Made by a program: the position numbers and the translations under genes
Source: Mycobacterium sp. EPa45
Lineage (GTDB): Bacteria > Actinomycetota > Actinomycetes > Mycobacteriales > Mycobacteriaceae
Direction of reading: 5' to 3'
Assembly (NCBI RefSeq): GCF_001021385.1
Contig: NZ_CP011773.1
Coordinates: 248,001 to 312,000, forward strand
Length of the DNA stretch: 64,000 bases
Part shown: positions 7,259 to 15,161 of the stretch, one piece after another
How positions within the stretch are numbered: position 1 is the first letter of the stretch
Layout: each line of letters starts with the position of its first letter
The notes under the pieces: generated by a model
The model's input: only the letters and a program-made list of their open reading frames with translations
Databases searched by the model: none
Told to the model about the DNA's origin: nothing

Positions 7259-8182
7259 GTGGCCCCGGAAGCGGCGCGGGAACGCACCCTGACCTTCCCC
7301 GGTCCTGCCAGCCCGGGGCTGACACTGGCGCCGCAGCGTCGTGGGCCCGGTGACCCGTGCTACCAACTCGATGCCGACCGCGCGATCTGGCGCACGAGTT
7401 TGCAACGCACCGGGCCCGTGACCGCCCGGATCTTCTCCGCCGCCCCCGACGCGGTCAGGTGTCAGGCGTGGGGTGACGGCGCCGAAGAGTTCGTCGAGGC
7501 GCTGCCCGCGTTGCTGGGCGTTGATGACGAGCCCGGCAGCTACCGTCCGCAGCACCCGGTCATCGAGGCGGCCGCCACACGCGTCCCGCACCTGCGCCTG
7601 GGCCGCACCGCGCGGGTGCTCGAGGCATTGATTCCCGCAGTGATCGAACAGCGGGTTCCCGGCGCCGATGCATTTCGCGCGTGGCGGCTGTTGGTCACCA
7701 AGTTCGGCACGCCGGCGCCCGGCCCGGCTCCCGCGCGGATGCGGGTGCCGCCGCCGGCCGACGTCTGGCGGCGCATCCCGTCGTGGGAGTTCCACCGCGC
7801 CAACGTCGACCCAGGTCGCGCCCGCACGATCGTCGGGTGTGCGCAGCGCGCGGATGCACTCGAACGGCTGTCCGGCCGGCCCGCGGCCGCGGCGCGGGAC
7901 GCGCTCACCACACTTCCCGGCGTGGGGGTTTGGACCGCCGCCGAAACCGCCCAGCGGGCGTTCGGCGACACCGATGCGTTGTCGATCGGGGACTACCACA
8001 TCTCCAAGATGATCGGCTGGACCCTGATCGGCCGTCCCATCGACGACGCCGGCATGGTCGAGCTGCTGGAGCCGGAGCGCCCGTATCGCTACCGCGCGGT
8101 GCGGCTGTTGGAGGCCAGCCGGCTGGCGTACAAACCGCGCTTCGGCGCCCGACTGCCGGTGCAGCAGATCAGCAATTTGTGA
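7259..8182 (+). CDS. AlkA-like DNA-3-methyladenine glycosylase (HhH-GPD)
   Basis: The start is the GTG at 7259, 4 nt after the DUF427 stop, giving 307 residues. The C-terminal half carries the helix-hairpin-helix LTTLPGVGVWTAAETAQRAF followed by LSIGDYHI, where the Asp matches the catalytic Asp of AlkA. The N-terminal part resembles the AlkA N-domain only weakly. The family removes alkylated bases to begin base excision repair. Position and length fit Rv0142. Pairing with DUF427 hints that the small protein may take part in the same process, but nothing in the sequence proves it. Confidence 0.82.
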   Translation: MAPEAARERTLTFPGPASPGLTLAPQRRGPGDPCYQLDADRAIWRTSLQRTGPVTARIFSAAPDAVRCQAWGDGAEEFVEALPALLGVDDEPGSYRPQHPVIEAAATRVPHLRLGRTARVLEALIPAVIEQRVPGADAFRAWRLLVTKFGTPAPGPAPARMRVPPPADVWRRIPSWEFHRANVDPGRARTIVGCAQRADALERLSGRPAAAARDALTTLPGVGVWTAAETAQRAFGDTDALSIGDYHISKMIGWTLIGRPIDDAGMVELLEPERPYRYRAVRLLEASRLAYKPRFGARLPVQQISNL

Positions 8183-8198
8183 CGCCGCTCTTACATGC

Positions 8199-8224
8199 GG
8201 TTACCACCGGGGCACCCCGGGTAT
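8199..8224 (+). promoter_or_regulatory. SigF-type promoter of dps
   Basis: GGTTA (8199-8203), 15 nt, then GGGTA (8219-8223) matches the mycobacterial SigF consensus GGTTT-N15-17-GGGTA with one mismatch. It lies about 40 nt before the dps start codon. Stationary-phase sigma-factor control of dps is known in M. smegmatis, which supports the call. Confidence 0.7.
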
Positions 8225-8262
8225 GTGGCGAACGAAACCGAGAAGCGGAAAGGAAGCGCGCC

Positions 8263-8823
8263 ATGAGTTCCAAGGGATCCACGTTCACTATCCCCGGATT
8301 GACCGAAGCCAAGGCTCGCAAGGTGACCGATCTCCTGCAGAAGCAGTTGAGCACCTACAACGACCTGCACTTGACCCTGAAGCATGTGCACTGGAATGTT
8401 GTGGGGCCCAACTTCATCGGCGTGCACGAGATGATCGACCCGCAGGTCGAGCTCGTTCGCGGGTACGCCGACGAGGTCGCCGAGCGGATCGCCACTCTCG
8501 GTGCGTCGCCGCAGGGCACCCCGGGTGCGATCCTCAAGGACCGTACCTGGGATGACTACTCCGTCGGCCGCGACACCGTCCAGGCCCACCTCGCCGCAGT
8601 CGATTTGGTGTACGACGGCGTCATCGAAGATCTGCGCAACACCATCGAAGCCACCGAGGAACTGGACCCAGTGACCCAGGACATCCTCATCGGCCACGCC
8701 GCCGAGCTGGAGAAGTTCCAGTGGTTCGTGCGTGCCCACCTCGAAAATGCCGGCGGCACTTTGTCACACGAGGGCAAGTCGACGGAAAAGGGTGCCGCCA
8801 AGGCGGCCAAGGAGAAGAGCTAA
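8263..8823 (+). CDS. dps: Dps1-type ferritin-like DNA-binding protein
   Basis: The 186-residue protein starts at ATG 8 nt after AAAGGAAG. The ferroxidase signature is intact: LKHVHWNVVGPNF, VHEMID and ADEVAERI give the His, Asp and Glu ligands at the dimer interface. It closely resembles M. smegmatis Dps1 (DLLQKQLSTYNDLHLTLKHV is shared), including a basic C-terminal tail STEKGAAKAAKEKS used for DNA binding. It stores iron, consumes hydrogen peroxide and compacts DNA in starvation. The stop overlaps the end of the convergent aquaporin gene. Confidence 0.95.
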   Translation: MSSKGSTFTIPGLTEAKARKVTDLLQKQLSTYNDLHLTLKHVHWNVVGPNFIGVHEMIDPQVELVRGYADEVAERIATLGASPQGTPGAILKDRTWDDYSVGRDTVQAHLAAVDLVYDGVIEDLRNTIEATEELDPVTQDILIGHAAELEKFQWFVRAHLENAGGTLSHEGKSTEKGAAKAAKEKS

Positions 8824-9569
8824 GCCTTCGACTCCAGCGCATCGTCGCGGACCGGACGGTCCGCCAGCTCTTCGGCGCCGCCGAACAGCCGTGGGTAGAG
8901 AGCACCCGCCACGGCCGCGCCGGCAAGCGGCGCCAGCCAGAACACCCACAGCTGGACAGGTGCGCCGTCGCCGTTGAAGAATGCGACACCCATCGAACGG
9001 GCCGGGTTCACCGACGTATTCGAGATCGGGATCGAGATCAGGTGGATCAGCGTCAGCATCAAACCGATTGCCAAGCCCGCGAAGCCCTTTGGTGCGCGGT
9101 CGTCGGTGGCGCCCAAGATCACCAGCAAGAACAGGAAGGTCAGAAGCGCCTCGGCGATGACCACCGCCGCCAGTGAGTAATGGAACGGTGAATGCTCACC
9201 GAAACCGTTGGCGGCCATGTGACCGGTCGGGGTGAACCCGTCTCTGCCTTTGGCTATCCAGTAGATCGCCGCACCGGCAGCCAGCCCGCCGACGACCTGC
9301 ACCACCCAGTACGCCGGTAGTGCCTTCCATTCGACGCGCCGCGCGATGGCCGCACCGAAGGTGACCGCCGGGTTGAAGTGGCCACCCGAGATCGTGCCGA
9401 ACGCATAGACGCCGGCGAGCACCGTGAGGCCGAAAGCCAATGCAACGCCGAGGAATCCGATACCGACGGAACTGTCCTCAGCAGGGTTGGCAGCGAATAC
9501 CGCCGCGCCGCAACCGCCAAACACCAGCAGGAATGTGCCGATGAACTCTGCGGCCAGTCGGTGCGCCAT
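8820..9569 (-). CDS. aqpZ: Aquaporin Z
   Basis: The start at 9569 gives MAHRLAAEFIGTFLLVFGGCG, which aligns with E. coli AqpZ from its first residues; the frame is open upstream to 9644 but adds only polar sequence. Both NPA boxes are present (GGHFNPAVTFG and SVNPARSMGVAFF). The filter residues of AqpZ are kept: His in LIHLISIP, Thr in NTSVNP and Arg after NPA. It has six predicted membrane segments and 249 residues. It should conduct water across the cytoplasmic membrane. The 3' end overlaps dps by 4 nt. Confidence 0.93.
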   Translation of the reverse strand: MAHRLAAEFIGTFLLVFGGCGAAVFAANPAEDSSVGIGFLGVALAFGLTVLAGVYAFGTISGGHFNPAVTFGAAIARRVEWKALPAYWVVQVVGGLAAGAAIYWIAKGRDGFTPTGHMAANGFGEHSPFHYSLAAVVIAEALLTFLFLLVILGATDDRAPKGFAGLAIGLMLTLIHLISIPISNTSVNPARSMGVAFFNGDGAPVQLWVFWLAPLAGAAVAGALYPRLFGGAEELADRPVRDDALESKA

Positions 9570-9697
9570 CGTTGGAGCTCTCACTGGGTAACCCTTCTCG
9601 TCGGTCGGGTCGATCTCCGCTGATGATCGCAGCACGGTACCCACGAAAGCACCGAACTTTGCTGAATCGTGTTGAGACGGTGACCTGGAGGCGGGTG

Positions 9698-11146
9698 CTA
9701 CTTCCCGGGTTCGTCCGCATCGTCGTCGACCGCCAGGATTTCCGGGGCCGAGACGGTAACCCGTTCAGCGGCAGCCGTTTCCCGGTTGAGCCGCTGGGCC
9801 TGATAGATCGACACCGGCGTGCGGATGATGATCAGGTATGCGAGGCCGACCGCGACCATCGCACCGGGTATCACCGCGAACGACCCGGTCATCTCGGCGA
9901 CCATGAGCATCACCGCCAACGGGGCGTGTGCGACGCTGCCGAAGCAGGCCATCATCCCGGCGATCACGAAAACGGCCGGGCCATCGGGCAATGCCGGTGC
10001 GCCGACCAGATCAGCCAGCCGCCATAGTGCGGCGCCGGTGAATCCGCCGATCACGATGCCGGGCCCGAAAATGCCGCCGGATCCACCACTTCCGATCGAC
10101 AGCGAGGTCGCGACGATCTTCGCGACCGGCAGCACGAGGATGATCCACAACGGGATCGTCAGCAGCCCGTCACGCGTGGTTGCGAGCTGCACCCAGCCAT
10201 AACCGCTGGCGAGGATCTGGGGGATCACCAGCGCCAGCAGACCGACCAGGAGGCCGCCGATTGCGGGTTTGATGATCGTGTTGCCCGGCAGTCTATGGGT
10301 CAGCGCAACCGCTCCGTAGAAGACCCGCGCGTAGAGGTATCCGACTGCGGCCGAGACGATTCCGATCAGTGCGAACCAGCCCAGCTCGGCTGGGTCGAAT
10401 TGGTAGTCGCGGGCGACGAAGCCGAACATCGGCTCGAAGCCGAGGATGGAGCCGTAGATCGCGTAGGCGGTGCCCGAGGTGACGAAACCGGGGATCAAGG
10501 CCTTGTAGTCGAAGTCTTCGCGGTAGACGATCGAGGCGGCCAGCACCGCGCCACCGAGCGGCGCGCCGAAGATCGCGCCGATGCCCGATCCGATCCCGAG
10601 CGAGACGGCGACGCGGCCGTCGTCATCGGACAGGTCGAACATCCGGGTGAGCAGCGATCCGAACCCCGCCGAGATCTGGGCCGTCGGTCCCTCGCGTCCG
10701 GCCGAGCCGCCGGAGCCGATGGTCAGCGCACTCGACACCAGCTTCACCAGCACCGCGCGAATACGAATCGACCGGGGATCGGTGTGCACGGCCTCGATCG
10801 CGCTGTCGGTGCCGTGACCCTCGGCTTCCGGGGCCAGCTTGGCAACCAGGATCGCCGAGACGAGGGCGCCGCCGAACACGATGAGGGGAATGGCCCAGGG
10901 GCGGATGAACCCCGGAGACCCGGTGCCGCCACCGTCGGCGAACGCCTCGGGCGGGTGATAGCCGCCGAGGTACCCGAGCAGCACTCGACCCGTGTAGTCC
11001 AGAGCCAGATAGAAGACGACCGCGCCGAGGCCGGCGATGATGCCGATGGCCACGCCGAGGATCAGCCACTTACGCAGATAACCGGAGTCGCGTAGGAACT
11101 CACCCAGCCGTCCGCCCGCCTTGCTGCCACCTGGCGCCTCGGCCAT
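9698..11146 (-). CDS. ClC-family chloride transporter
   Basis: The start at 11146 (MAEAPGGSKAGGRLGEFLRD) is preferred; the open frame extends to 11257 but adds an atypical polar stretch. The 482-residue membrane protein carries the ClC signature GSAGREGPTAQ with the gating Glu, and GSGGSGGIFGPGIVIGG for the GxFxP motif. The first anion-site motif, normally GSGIP or GHGVP, reads GHGTD here. No C-terminal CBS domains are present. It should exchange or conduct chloride across the membrane. Gene order matches Rv0143c. Confidence 0.9.
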   Translation of the reverse strand: MAEAPGGSKAGGRLGEFLRDSGYLRKWLILGVAIGIIAGLGAVVFYLALDYTGRVLLGYLGGYHPPEAFADGGGTGSPGFIRPWAIPLIVFGGALVSAILVAKLAPEAEGHGTDSAIEAVHTDPRSIRIRAVLVKLVSSALTIGSGGSAGREGPTAQISAGFGSLLTRMFDLSDDDGRVAVSLGIGSGIGAIFGAPLGGAVLAASIVYREDFDYKALIPGFVTSGTAYAIYGSILGFEPMFGFVARDYQFDPAELGWFALIGIVSAAVGYLYARVFYGAVALTHRLPGNTIIKPAIGGLLVGLLALVIPQILASGYGWVQLATTRDGLLTIPLWIILVLPVAKIVATSLSIGSGGSGGIFGPGIVIGGFTGAALWRLADLVGAPALPDGPAVFVIAGMMACFGSVAHAPLAVMLMVAEMTGSFAVIPGAMVAVGLAYLIIIRTPVSIYQAQRLNRETAAAERVTVSAPEILAVDDDADEPGK

Positions 11147-11256
11147 GCCCGGGATGCTAGCAGCGCCGACGGGTCGGCCGACACCCCCCAGCCGTGCCAC
11201 GAATCCCCGCCCGTGAGGACCAATGGCCTCTTCTTTGTGACGTCCGGAACACATCA

Positions 11257-11312
11257 TTGCGGATACCCCACTGGGTATCTATCGTAGTGAGTGGGTATAC
11301 CCCATGGGGTAT
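11257..11312 (+). promoter_or_regulatory. Promoter with two CsoR/CstR-type operators ahead of the sulfur operon
   Basis: Two copies of ATACCC-N4-GGGTAT lie at 11263-11278 and 11297-11312, 34 bp apart; the second is a perfect 16-bp palindrome. Such A/T-flanked CCC-N4-GGG sites are typical of CsoR-family repressors, including the persulfide sensor CstR. A -35 TTGCGG (11257-11262) and -10 TATCGT (11280-11285) with 17-bp spacing place the first operator exactly in the promoter spacer and the second near the transcription start. The repeats are seen directly; promoter and regulator are inferred. Confidence 0.72.
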
Positions 11313-11329
11313 TAAGCACAGGAGGAGCC

Positions 11330-12208
11330 ATGGCTGCGTTGGCGATCGCGCTGGCCGTCATCGTCGGTATCGCCCTGGGCCTGCTCGGGGGCGGCGGATC
11401 GATCCTCACGGTCCCGTTGCTGGCCTATGTGGCCGGGCTCGACCCGAAGCATGCCATCGCCACCTCACTGCTCGTGGTGGGCGTGACCAGCGCCGTCGGC
11501 GCCGTCTCCCACGCCCGGGCGGGACGGGTGCAATGGCGGACCGCCGCGCTATTCGGCGGCACGTCCATGGTCGGGGCCTACACCGGCGGTCAGATGACCC
11601 GGTTCATTCCGGGCCAGCTGCTCCTCGTCGTCTTCGCGGTCATCATGGTGGCCACCGCGATCGCGATGTTGCGGGGACGCAGGTCGGCCTCCGCCGAGTG
11701 CGCGTCACGTGGAGTCGCGATACTGACCAAGACGGCCGCTGTCGGGCTGGTGCTGGGCCTGGTGACGGGCACTGTCGGCGCCGGTGGCGGATTCCTGGTG
11801 GTGCCTGCCCTGGTGTTGATGGCCGGATTGCCGATGTCGGCAGCGGTGGGCACCTCGCTCGCGGTCATCGCGATGAACTCGTTCGCGGGGCTGGCCGGCT
11901 ACCTGTCGGTGGTCGACATCGACTGGGTCTTCGCCGGCTTGGTCACGGGTGCGGCCGTCGTCGGTGCGCTGATCGGGTCGCGGTTCGCTGCGAAGGTCGA
12001 CCCGGAAGTCCTCCGCAAGGCGTTCGGGTGGTTCGTCCTGATCATGGCGTCGGTGGTGCTCGGCGAGGAGGTGCATCCCGTGGCCGGATACCTGGGCGCC
12101 GCTCTGACCGCTCTGGCCGCGCTCATGACATTCGCATGCAGCCACGTTCCGGCATGTCCGTTACGCGGGCTGAGGAGTCGGCCGCCGGTGGCGGCGGGCG
12201 CCGTCTGA
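11330..12208 (+). CDS. TauE/SafE-family sulfite exporter
   Basis: The start at 11330 follows GGAGGA (11321-11326); the 292-residue product is almost wholly hydrophobic with about eight membrane segments. The duplicated family motif is clear: ALGLLGGGGSILTVPLLAY near the N-terminus and GTVGAGGGFLVVPALVL in the middle. The C-terminus carries two Cys in TFACSHVPACPL. The family exports sulfite or organosulfonates. It leads an operon with a persulfide dioxygenase and a sulfide:quinone reductase, the same gene set as the Staphylococcus aureus cst operon, so it probably removes sulfite made by the next protein. Confidence 0.9.
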   Translation: MAALAIALAVIVGIALGLLGGGGSILTVPLLAYVAGLDPKHAIATSLLVVGVTSAVGAVSHARAGRVQWRTAALFGGTSMVGAYTGGQMTRFIPGQLLLVVFAVIMVATAIAMLRGRRSASAECASRGVAILTKTAAVGLVLGLVTGTVGAGGGFLVVPALVLMAGLPMSAAVGTSLAVIAMNSFAGLAGYLSVVDIDWVFAGLVTGAAVVGALIGSRFAAKVDPEVLRKAFGWFVLIMASVVLGEEVHPVAGYLGAALTALAALMTFACSHVPACPLRGLRSRPPVAAGAV

Positions 12209-12232
12209 GCTCAACGAGAAAGGAAACCGACA

Positions 12233-13612
12233 ATGAAATTCACCCAGTACTACTTGGACTGCCTGTCACATGCGTCGTACCTGATCGGCGACGAGACCAC
12301 GGGTCGCGCGGTTGTCGTCGACCCACAGCGCGACGTCTCCGAATACCTGGCGGACGCAGCATCATTGGGCATGACGATCGAATTGGTCATCGAAACCCAC
12401 TTCCACGCCGACTTCCTCTCCGGGCACCTGGAGTTGGCACACGCCACCGGCGCCAGAATCGTGTACTCGTCAGTGGCCCAGCCGGAATTCGATTTCATGG
12501 CGGTCGACGACGGCGAGCGGTTCTCGCTCGGTGACGTCCAGCTGGAATTTCGGCACACCCCGGGTCACACCCCGGAATCGATGAGCATCGTCATCTACGA
12601 ACACGCCGCAGACACCGTGCCCTACGCCGTCCTCACCGGTGACACCCTGTTCATCGGCGATGTCGGTCGTCCCGACCTGCTCGCCTCGATCGGCTTCACC
12701 CGCGAGGAACTCGCCGACAAGCTGTACGACTCGCTGCACGACAAGTTGATGCCACTGCCCGATGCGACCCGCATCTATCCGGCGCACGGAGCGGGATCGG
12801 CTTGCGGCAAGAACCTTTCGACCGATCTCTGGTCGACCATGGGCGAGCAGCGGATGACCAACTACGCGTTGCGAGCCCCGGACAAGGCGACATTCATGGA
12901 GCTCGTCACCGCGGGCCAGCCGCCCGCACCCGGCTACTTCGTCTACGACGCAATCCTCAATCGCAAGGACCGCGAATTGCTGGACGAGACGAAGATGCCG
13001 CCTGCGATGACGTATGCGCAGGTGCGCGAGGCGATGGCACACGGCGCAATGTTGGTCGACGGCCGCACGCCGGAGGAGTTCGCCCAGGGTCACCTGCGCG
13101 GCTCCGTCAACATCGGCCTGGCGGGGCGGTACGCCGAATTCGCCGGGTCGGTGGTCAAGCCAGACGCCGAGATCGTCCTGATGACCGAGCCGGGTCTAGA
13201 GCTGGAAGGCAAGAACCGTTTGGCCCGAATCGGTTTCGATCGCGTACTCGGATACCTGGCCGAGCCGTATGAGGCGATGTTCACGCATCCGGACGATGTC
13301 GGCGTTGCGTCTCGTCTGACTGCCAACGCACTGGGCCAGCGGATGGCCGATGTTCCCGAGCTGCAACTGGTCGACGTGCGCAACCCGGGTGAAGTCGCGG
13401 CCGGAACGATTCCCGGTGCCGTCAACATTCCGGTCGGTCAGTTGCCCGACCGCGTCGCAGAGCTCGACCCACGCAAGCCGACCGTCGTGTACTGCGCGGG
13501 AGGCTACCGCTCGTCGGTGGCCGCCAGCCTGTTGCGTCAGCACGGCTTTGCCGACGTCAGCGATGTCCTTGGCGGTTACCGCGCCTGGGACGAAGCCGTC
13601 CAGAACGCCTGA
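12233..13612 (+). CDS. CstB-like persulfide dioxygenase-rhodanese fusion
   Basis: The 459-residue protein has an N-terminal metallo-beta-lactamase domain (residues about 1-235) with THFHADFLSGH, TPGHTPES, TGDTLFIGDVGRPDL and YPAHGAGSACGK. These are the Fe(II) ligands of persulfide dioxygenases; Cys191 lies at the position of the extra active-site Cys of CstB. A middle rhodanese domain (about 260-360) lacks a catalytic Cys. The C-terminal rhodanese has VVYCAGGYRSS with Cys421. It should oxidise low-molecular-weight persulfides to sulfite and pass sulfane sulfur to give thiosulfate. AACGAGAAAGGAAAC provides the ribosome site, 25 nt after tauE. Confidence 0.92.
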   Translation: MKFTQYYLDCLSHASYLIGDETTGRAVVVDPQRDVSEYLADAASLGMTIELVIETHFHADFLSGHLELAHATGARIVYSSVAQPEFDFMAVDDGERFSLGDVQLEFRHTPGHTPESMSIVIYEHAADTVPYAVLTGDTLFIGDVGRPDLLASIGFTREELADKLYDSLHDKLMPLPDATRIYPAHGAGSACGKNLSTDLWSTMGEQRMTNYALRAPDKATFMELVTAGQPPAPGYFVYDAILNRKDRELLDETKMPPAMTYAQVREAMAHGAMLVDGRTPEEFAQGHLRGSVNIGLAGRYAEFAGSVVKPDAEIVLMTEPGLELEGKNRLARIGFDRVLGYLAEPYEAMFTHPDDVGVASRLTANALGQRMADVPELQLVDVRNPGEVAAGTIPGAVNIPVGQLPDRVAELDPRKPTVVYCAGGYRSSVAASLLRQHGFADVSDVLGGYRAWDEAVQNA

Positions 13613-13629
13613 ACCGATACGGAGAGATC

Positions 13630-14832
13630 ATGACCATCACAGCCAAGCACCAGATCCTGATCGTGGGCGGTGGGACCGCGGGCATCACGGTTGCCGCCCG
13701 ATTGCTTCGCAAGGGTTACACCGACGTGGCCGTCATCGAGCCGTCGGATCGGCACTATTACCAGCCGCTGTGGACCCTCGTCGGCGGTGGGCAGGCCAAG
13801 GCGCCGGCCACCGCGCGGTCCGAGGCCTCGGTGATGCCGAGCATGGCGACCTGGATTCGCAACGCCGCCAGTGTATTCGATCCCGATGCCAATACGGTGA
13901 CGTGTAGCGACGGTGCGACTTACGAATACGACGTGTTGGTGGTGTGCCCGGGCATCCAGTTGGATTGGAACCGCACGGACGGACTCGCCGAAGCGGTCGG
14001 CCACAACGGTGTCTCATCGAACTACCGGTTCGACTTGGCTCCGCGCACCTGGGACTTCATCCGCAACACCCGCTCGGGATCGGCGGTCTTCATGATGCCC
14101 GCCGGCCCGATCAAATGTGCTGGGGCACCGCAGAAGATCGCCTACCTCGCCAGCGACTACTGGCGCAAACAGGGTGTGCTGGACAAGATCGATGTGCATC
14201 TCGTGATTCCGACACCGCGTGCCTTCGGCATCCCGGCCATCGCCGACAATCTCGACAAGGTGATCGCCGACTACGGCATTACGCTCCATACGATGTCGGA
14301 GATCACTGCGGTGGACGGCGATTCGAAGAAGGTCACGGTCACCGCCCTCGGCGACGGGGGGACCGACGGCACCCTGGCTTACGATGTGCTGCACGCGGTA
14401 CCACGACAGTCGGCGCCCGACTGGATCAAGGTCAGCCCACTGTCGACCGGGGACGACAACGGCTACGTGGACCTGGACAAGTTCACCATGCAGCACGTGC
14501 GCTACCCGAACGTCTTCGGCCTGGGCGACGCCGGGTCGACGCCGAATTCCAAGACCGGCGCGGCGATTCGCAAACAGGCCCCGGTGGTCGTCGACAACAT
14601 CGACGCCTATCTGGCAGGCAGGCCACTGGCGGCCAGGTACGGCGGTTACTCGTCGTGCCCGATCGTCACCTCGTCGCACGACATGTTGCTCGCCGAGTTC
14701 GATTACGACTTGAAGCTGGATCCGTCGTTTCCGATCCTGGATCCCACCAAGCCGCACCGGCCGTACTGGTACATGAAGAAGTACGGGCTGCCGTGGCTGT
14801 ACTGGAACCTGATGCTGAAGGGTCTCGTCTAG
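13630..14832 (+). CDS. sqr: Sulfide:quinone oxidoreductase
   Basis: The 400-residue flavoprotein begins with ILIVGGGTAGITVAARL, an FAD Rossmann motif, and continues with YYQPLWTLVGGG, conserved in type II SQR enzymes. Two Cys at the expected redox positions are present: Cys163 in GPIKCAGAPQKIAYL and Cys343 in YSSCPIV. The C-terminal YWYMKKYGLPWLYWNLMLKG is the amphipathic membrane anchor of SQOR-type enzymes. It oxidises sulfide to a persulfide while reducing quinone. It follows the CstB-like gene by 17 nt, so the pathway sulfide-persulfide-sulfite-export is encoded in one operon. Confidence 0.92.
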   Translation: MTITAKHQILIVGGGTAGITVAARLLRKGYTDVAVIEPSDRHYYQPLWTLVGGGQAKAPATARSEASVMPSMATWIRNAASVFDPDANTVTCSDGATYEYDVLVVCPGIQLDWNRTDGLAEAVGHNGVSSNYRFDLAPRTWDFIRNTRSGSAVFMMPAGPIKCAGAPQKIAYLASDYWRKQGVLDKIDVHLVIPTPRAFGIPAIADNLDKVIADYGITLHTMSEITAVDGDSKKVTVTALGDGGTDGTLAYDVLHAVPRQSAPDWIKVSPLSTGDDNGYVDLDKFTMQHVRYPNVFGLGDAGSTPNSKTGAAIRKQAPVVVDNIDAYLAGRPLAARYGGYSSCPIVTSSHDMLLAEFDYDLKLDPSFPILDPTKPHRPYWYMKKYGLPWLYWNLMLKGLV

Positions 14833-14842
14833 CGACGAGACC
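14821..14842. terminator. 9-bp hairpin containing the sqr stop codon in its loop
   Basis: GGTCTCGTC (14821-14829) and GACGAGACC (14834-14842) form a perfect stem; the loop TAGC holds the sqr TAG. The ptsH stop begins at 14843 on the other strand, so the hairpin separates two convergent operons and could end both. No U tract is present. Confidence 0.65.
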
Positions 14843-15100
14843 TCAGGCGTCGAGGTCTTGCTGGACCAGCTCGGCGATCGCCTTGCACGCGGCCTCGTCC
14901 TCGGAGGCGACGGTGACCTGCGCGCCGTTGCCCGCGCCCAGCGTCATGATCATCAGTGCGGAACCGGCGTCCACCGGCTCGCCGCCGTCCACTGCCAACG
15001 TCACCGGAACACCGGCGTTGACAACGGCTTCGGAGATGATCGCGGCGGGGCGGGCGTGCAGTCCGATCGCCGAACCGACGATGACGGTCTTGGTATGCAT
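14843..15100 (-). CDS. ptsH: Phosphocarrier protein HPr
   Basis: The 85-residue protein has the phosphorylation site His15 in AIGLHARPAA and the Ser-containing SALMIMTLGAGNG region that corresponds to the Ser46 site. It carries phosphate from enzyme I to the IIA domain of FruA. It ends the minus-strand fruR-fruK-fruA-ptsH operon, 61 nt after fruA, with AAGGAGT just before its ATG. Confidence 0.95.
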   Translation of the reverse strand: MHTKTVIVGSAIGLHARPAAIISEAVVNAGVPVTLAVDGGEPVDAGSALMIMTLGAGNGAQVTVASEDEAACKAIAELVQQDLDA

Positions 15101-15161
15101 GGGACTCCTTCTAGTAGTGCCGAACTCGACGTTCTGCAGATCTTTACTCGACGTTTTGCGG

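Noticed and set aside
11293..11302. GGGTATACCC palindrome next to the second CstR-type site
   Set aside because: It shares bases with the operator at 11297-11312 and is explained as half-site overlap, so it is not listed as a third operator.
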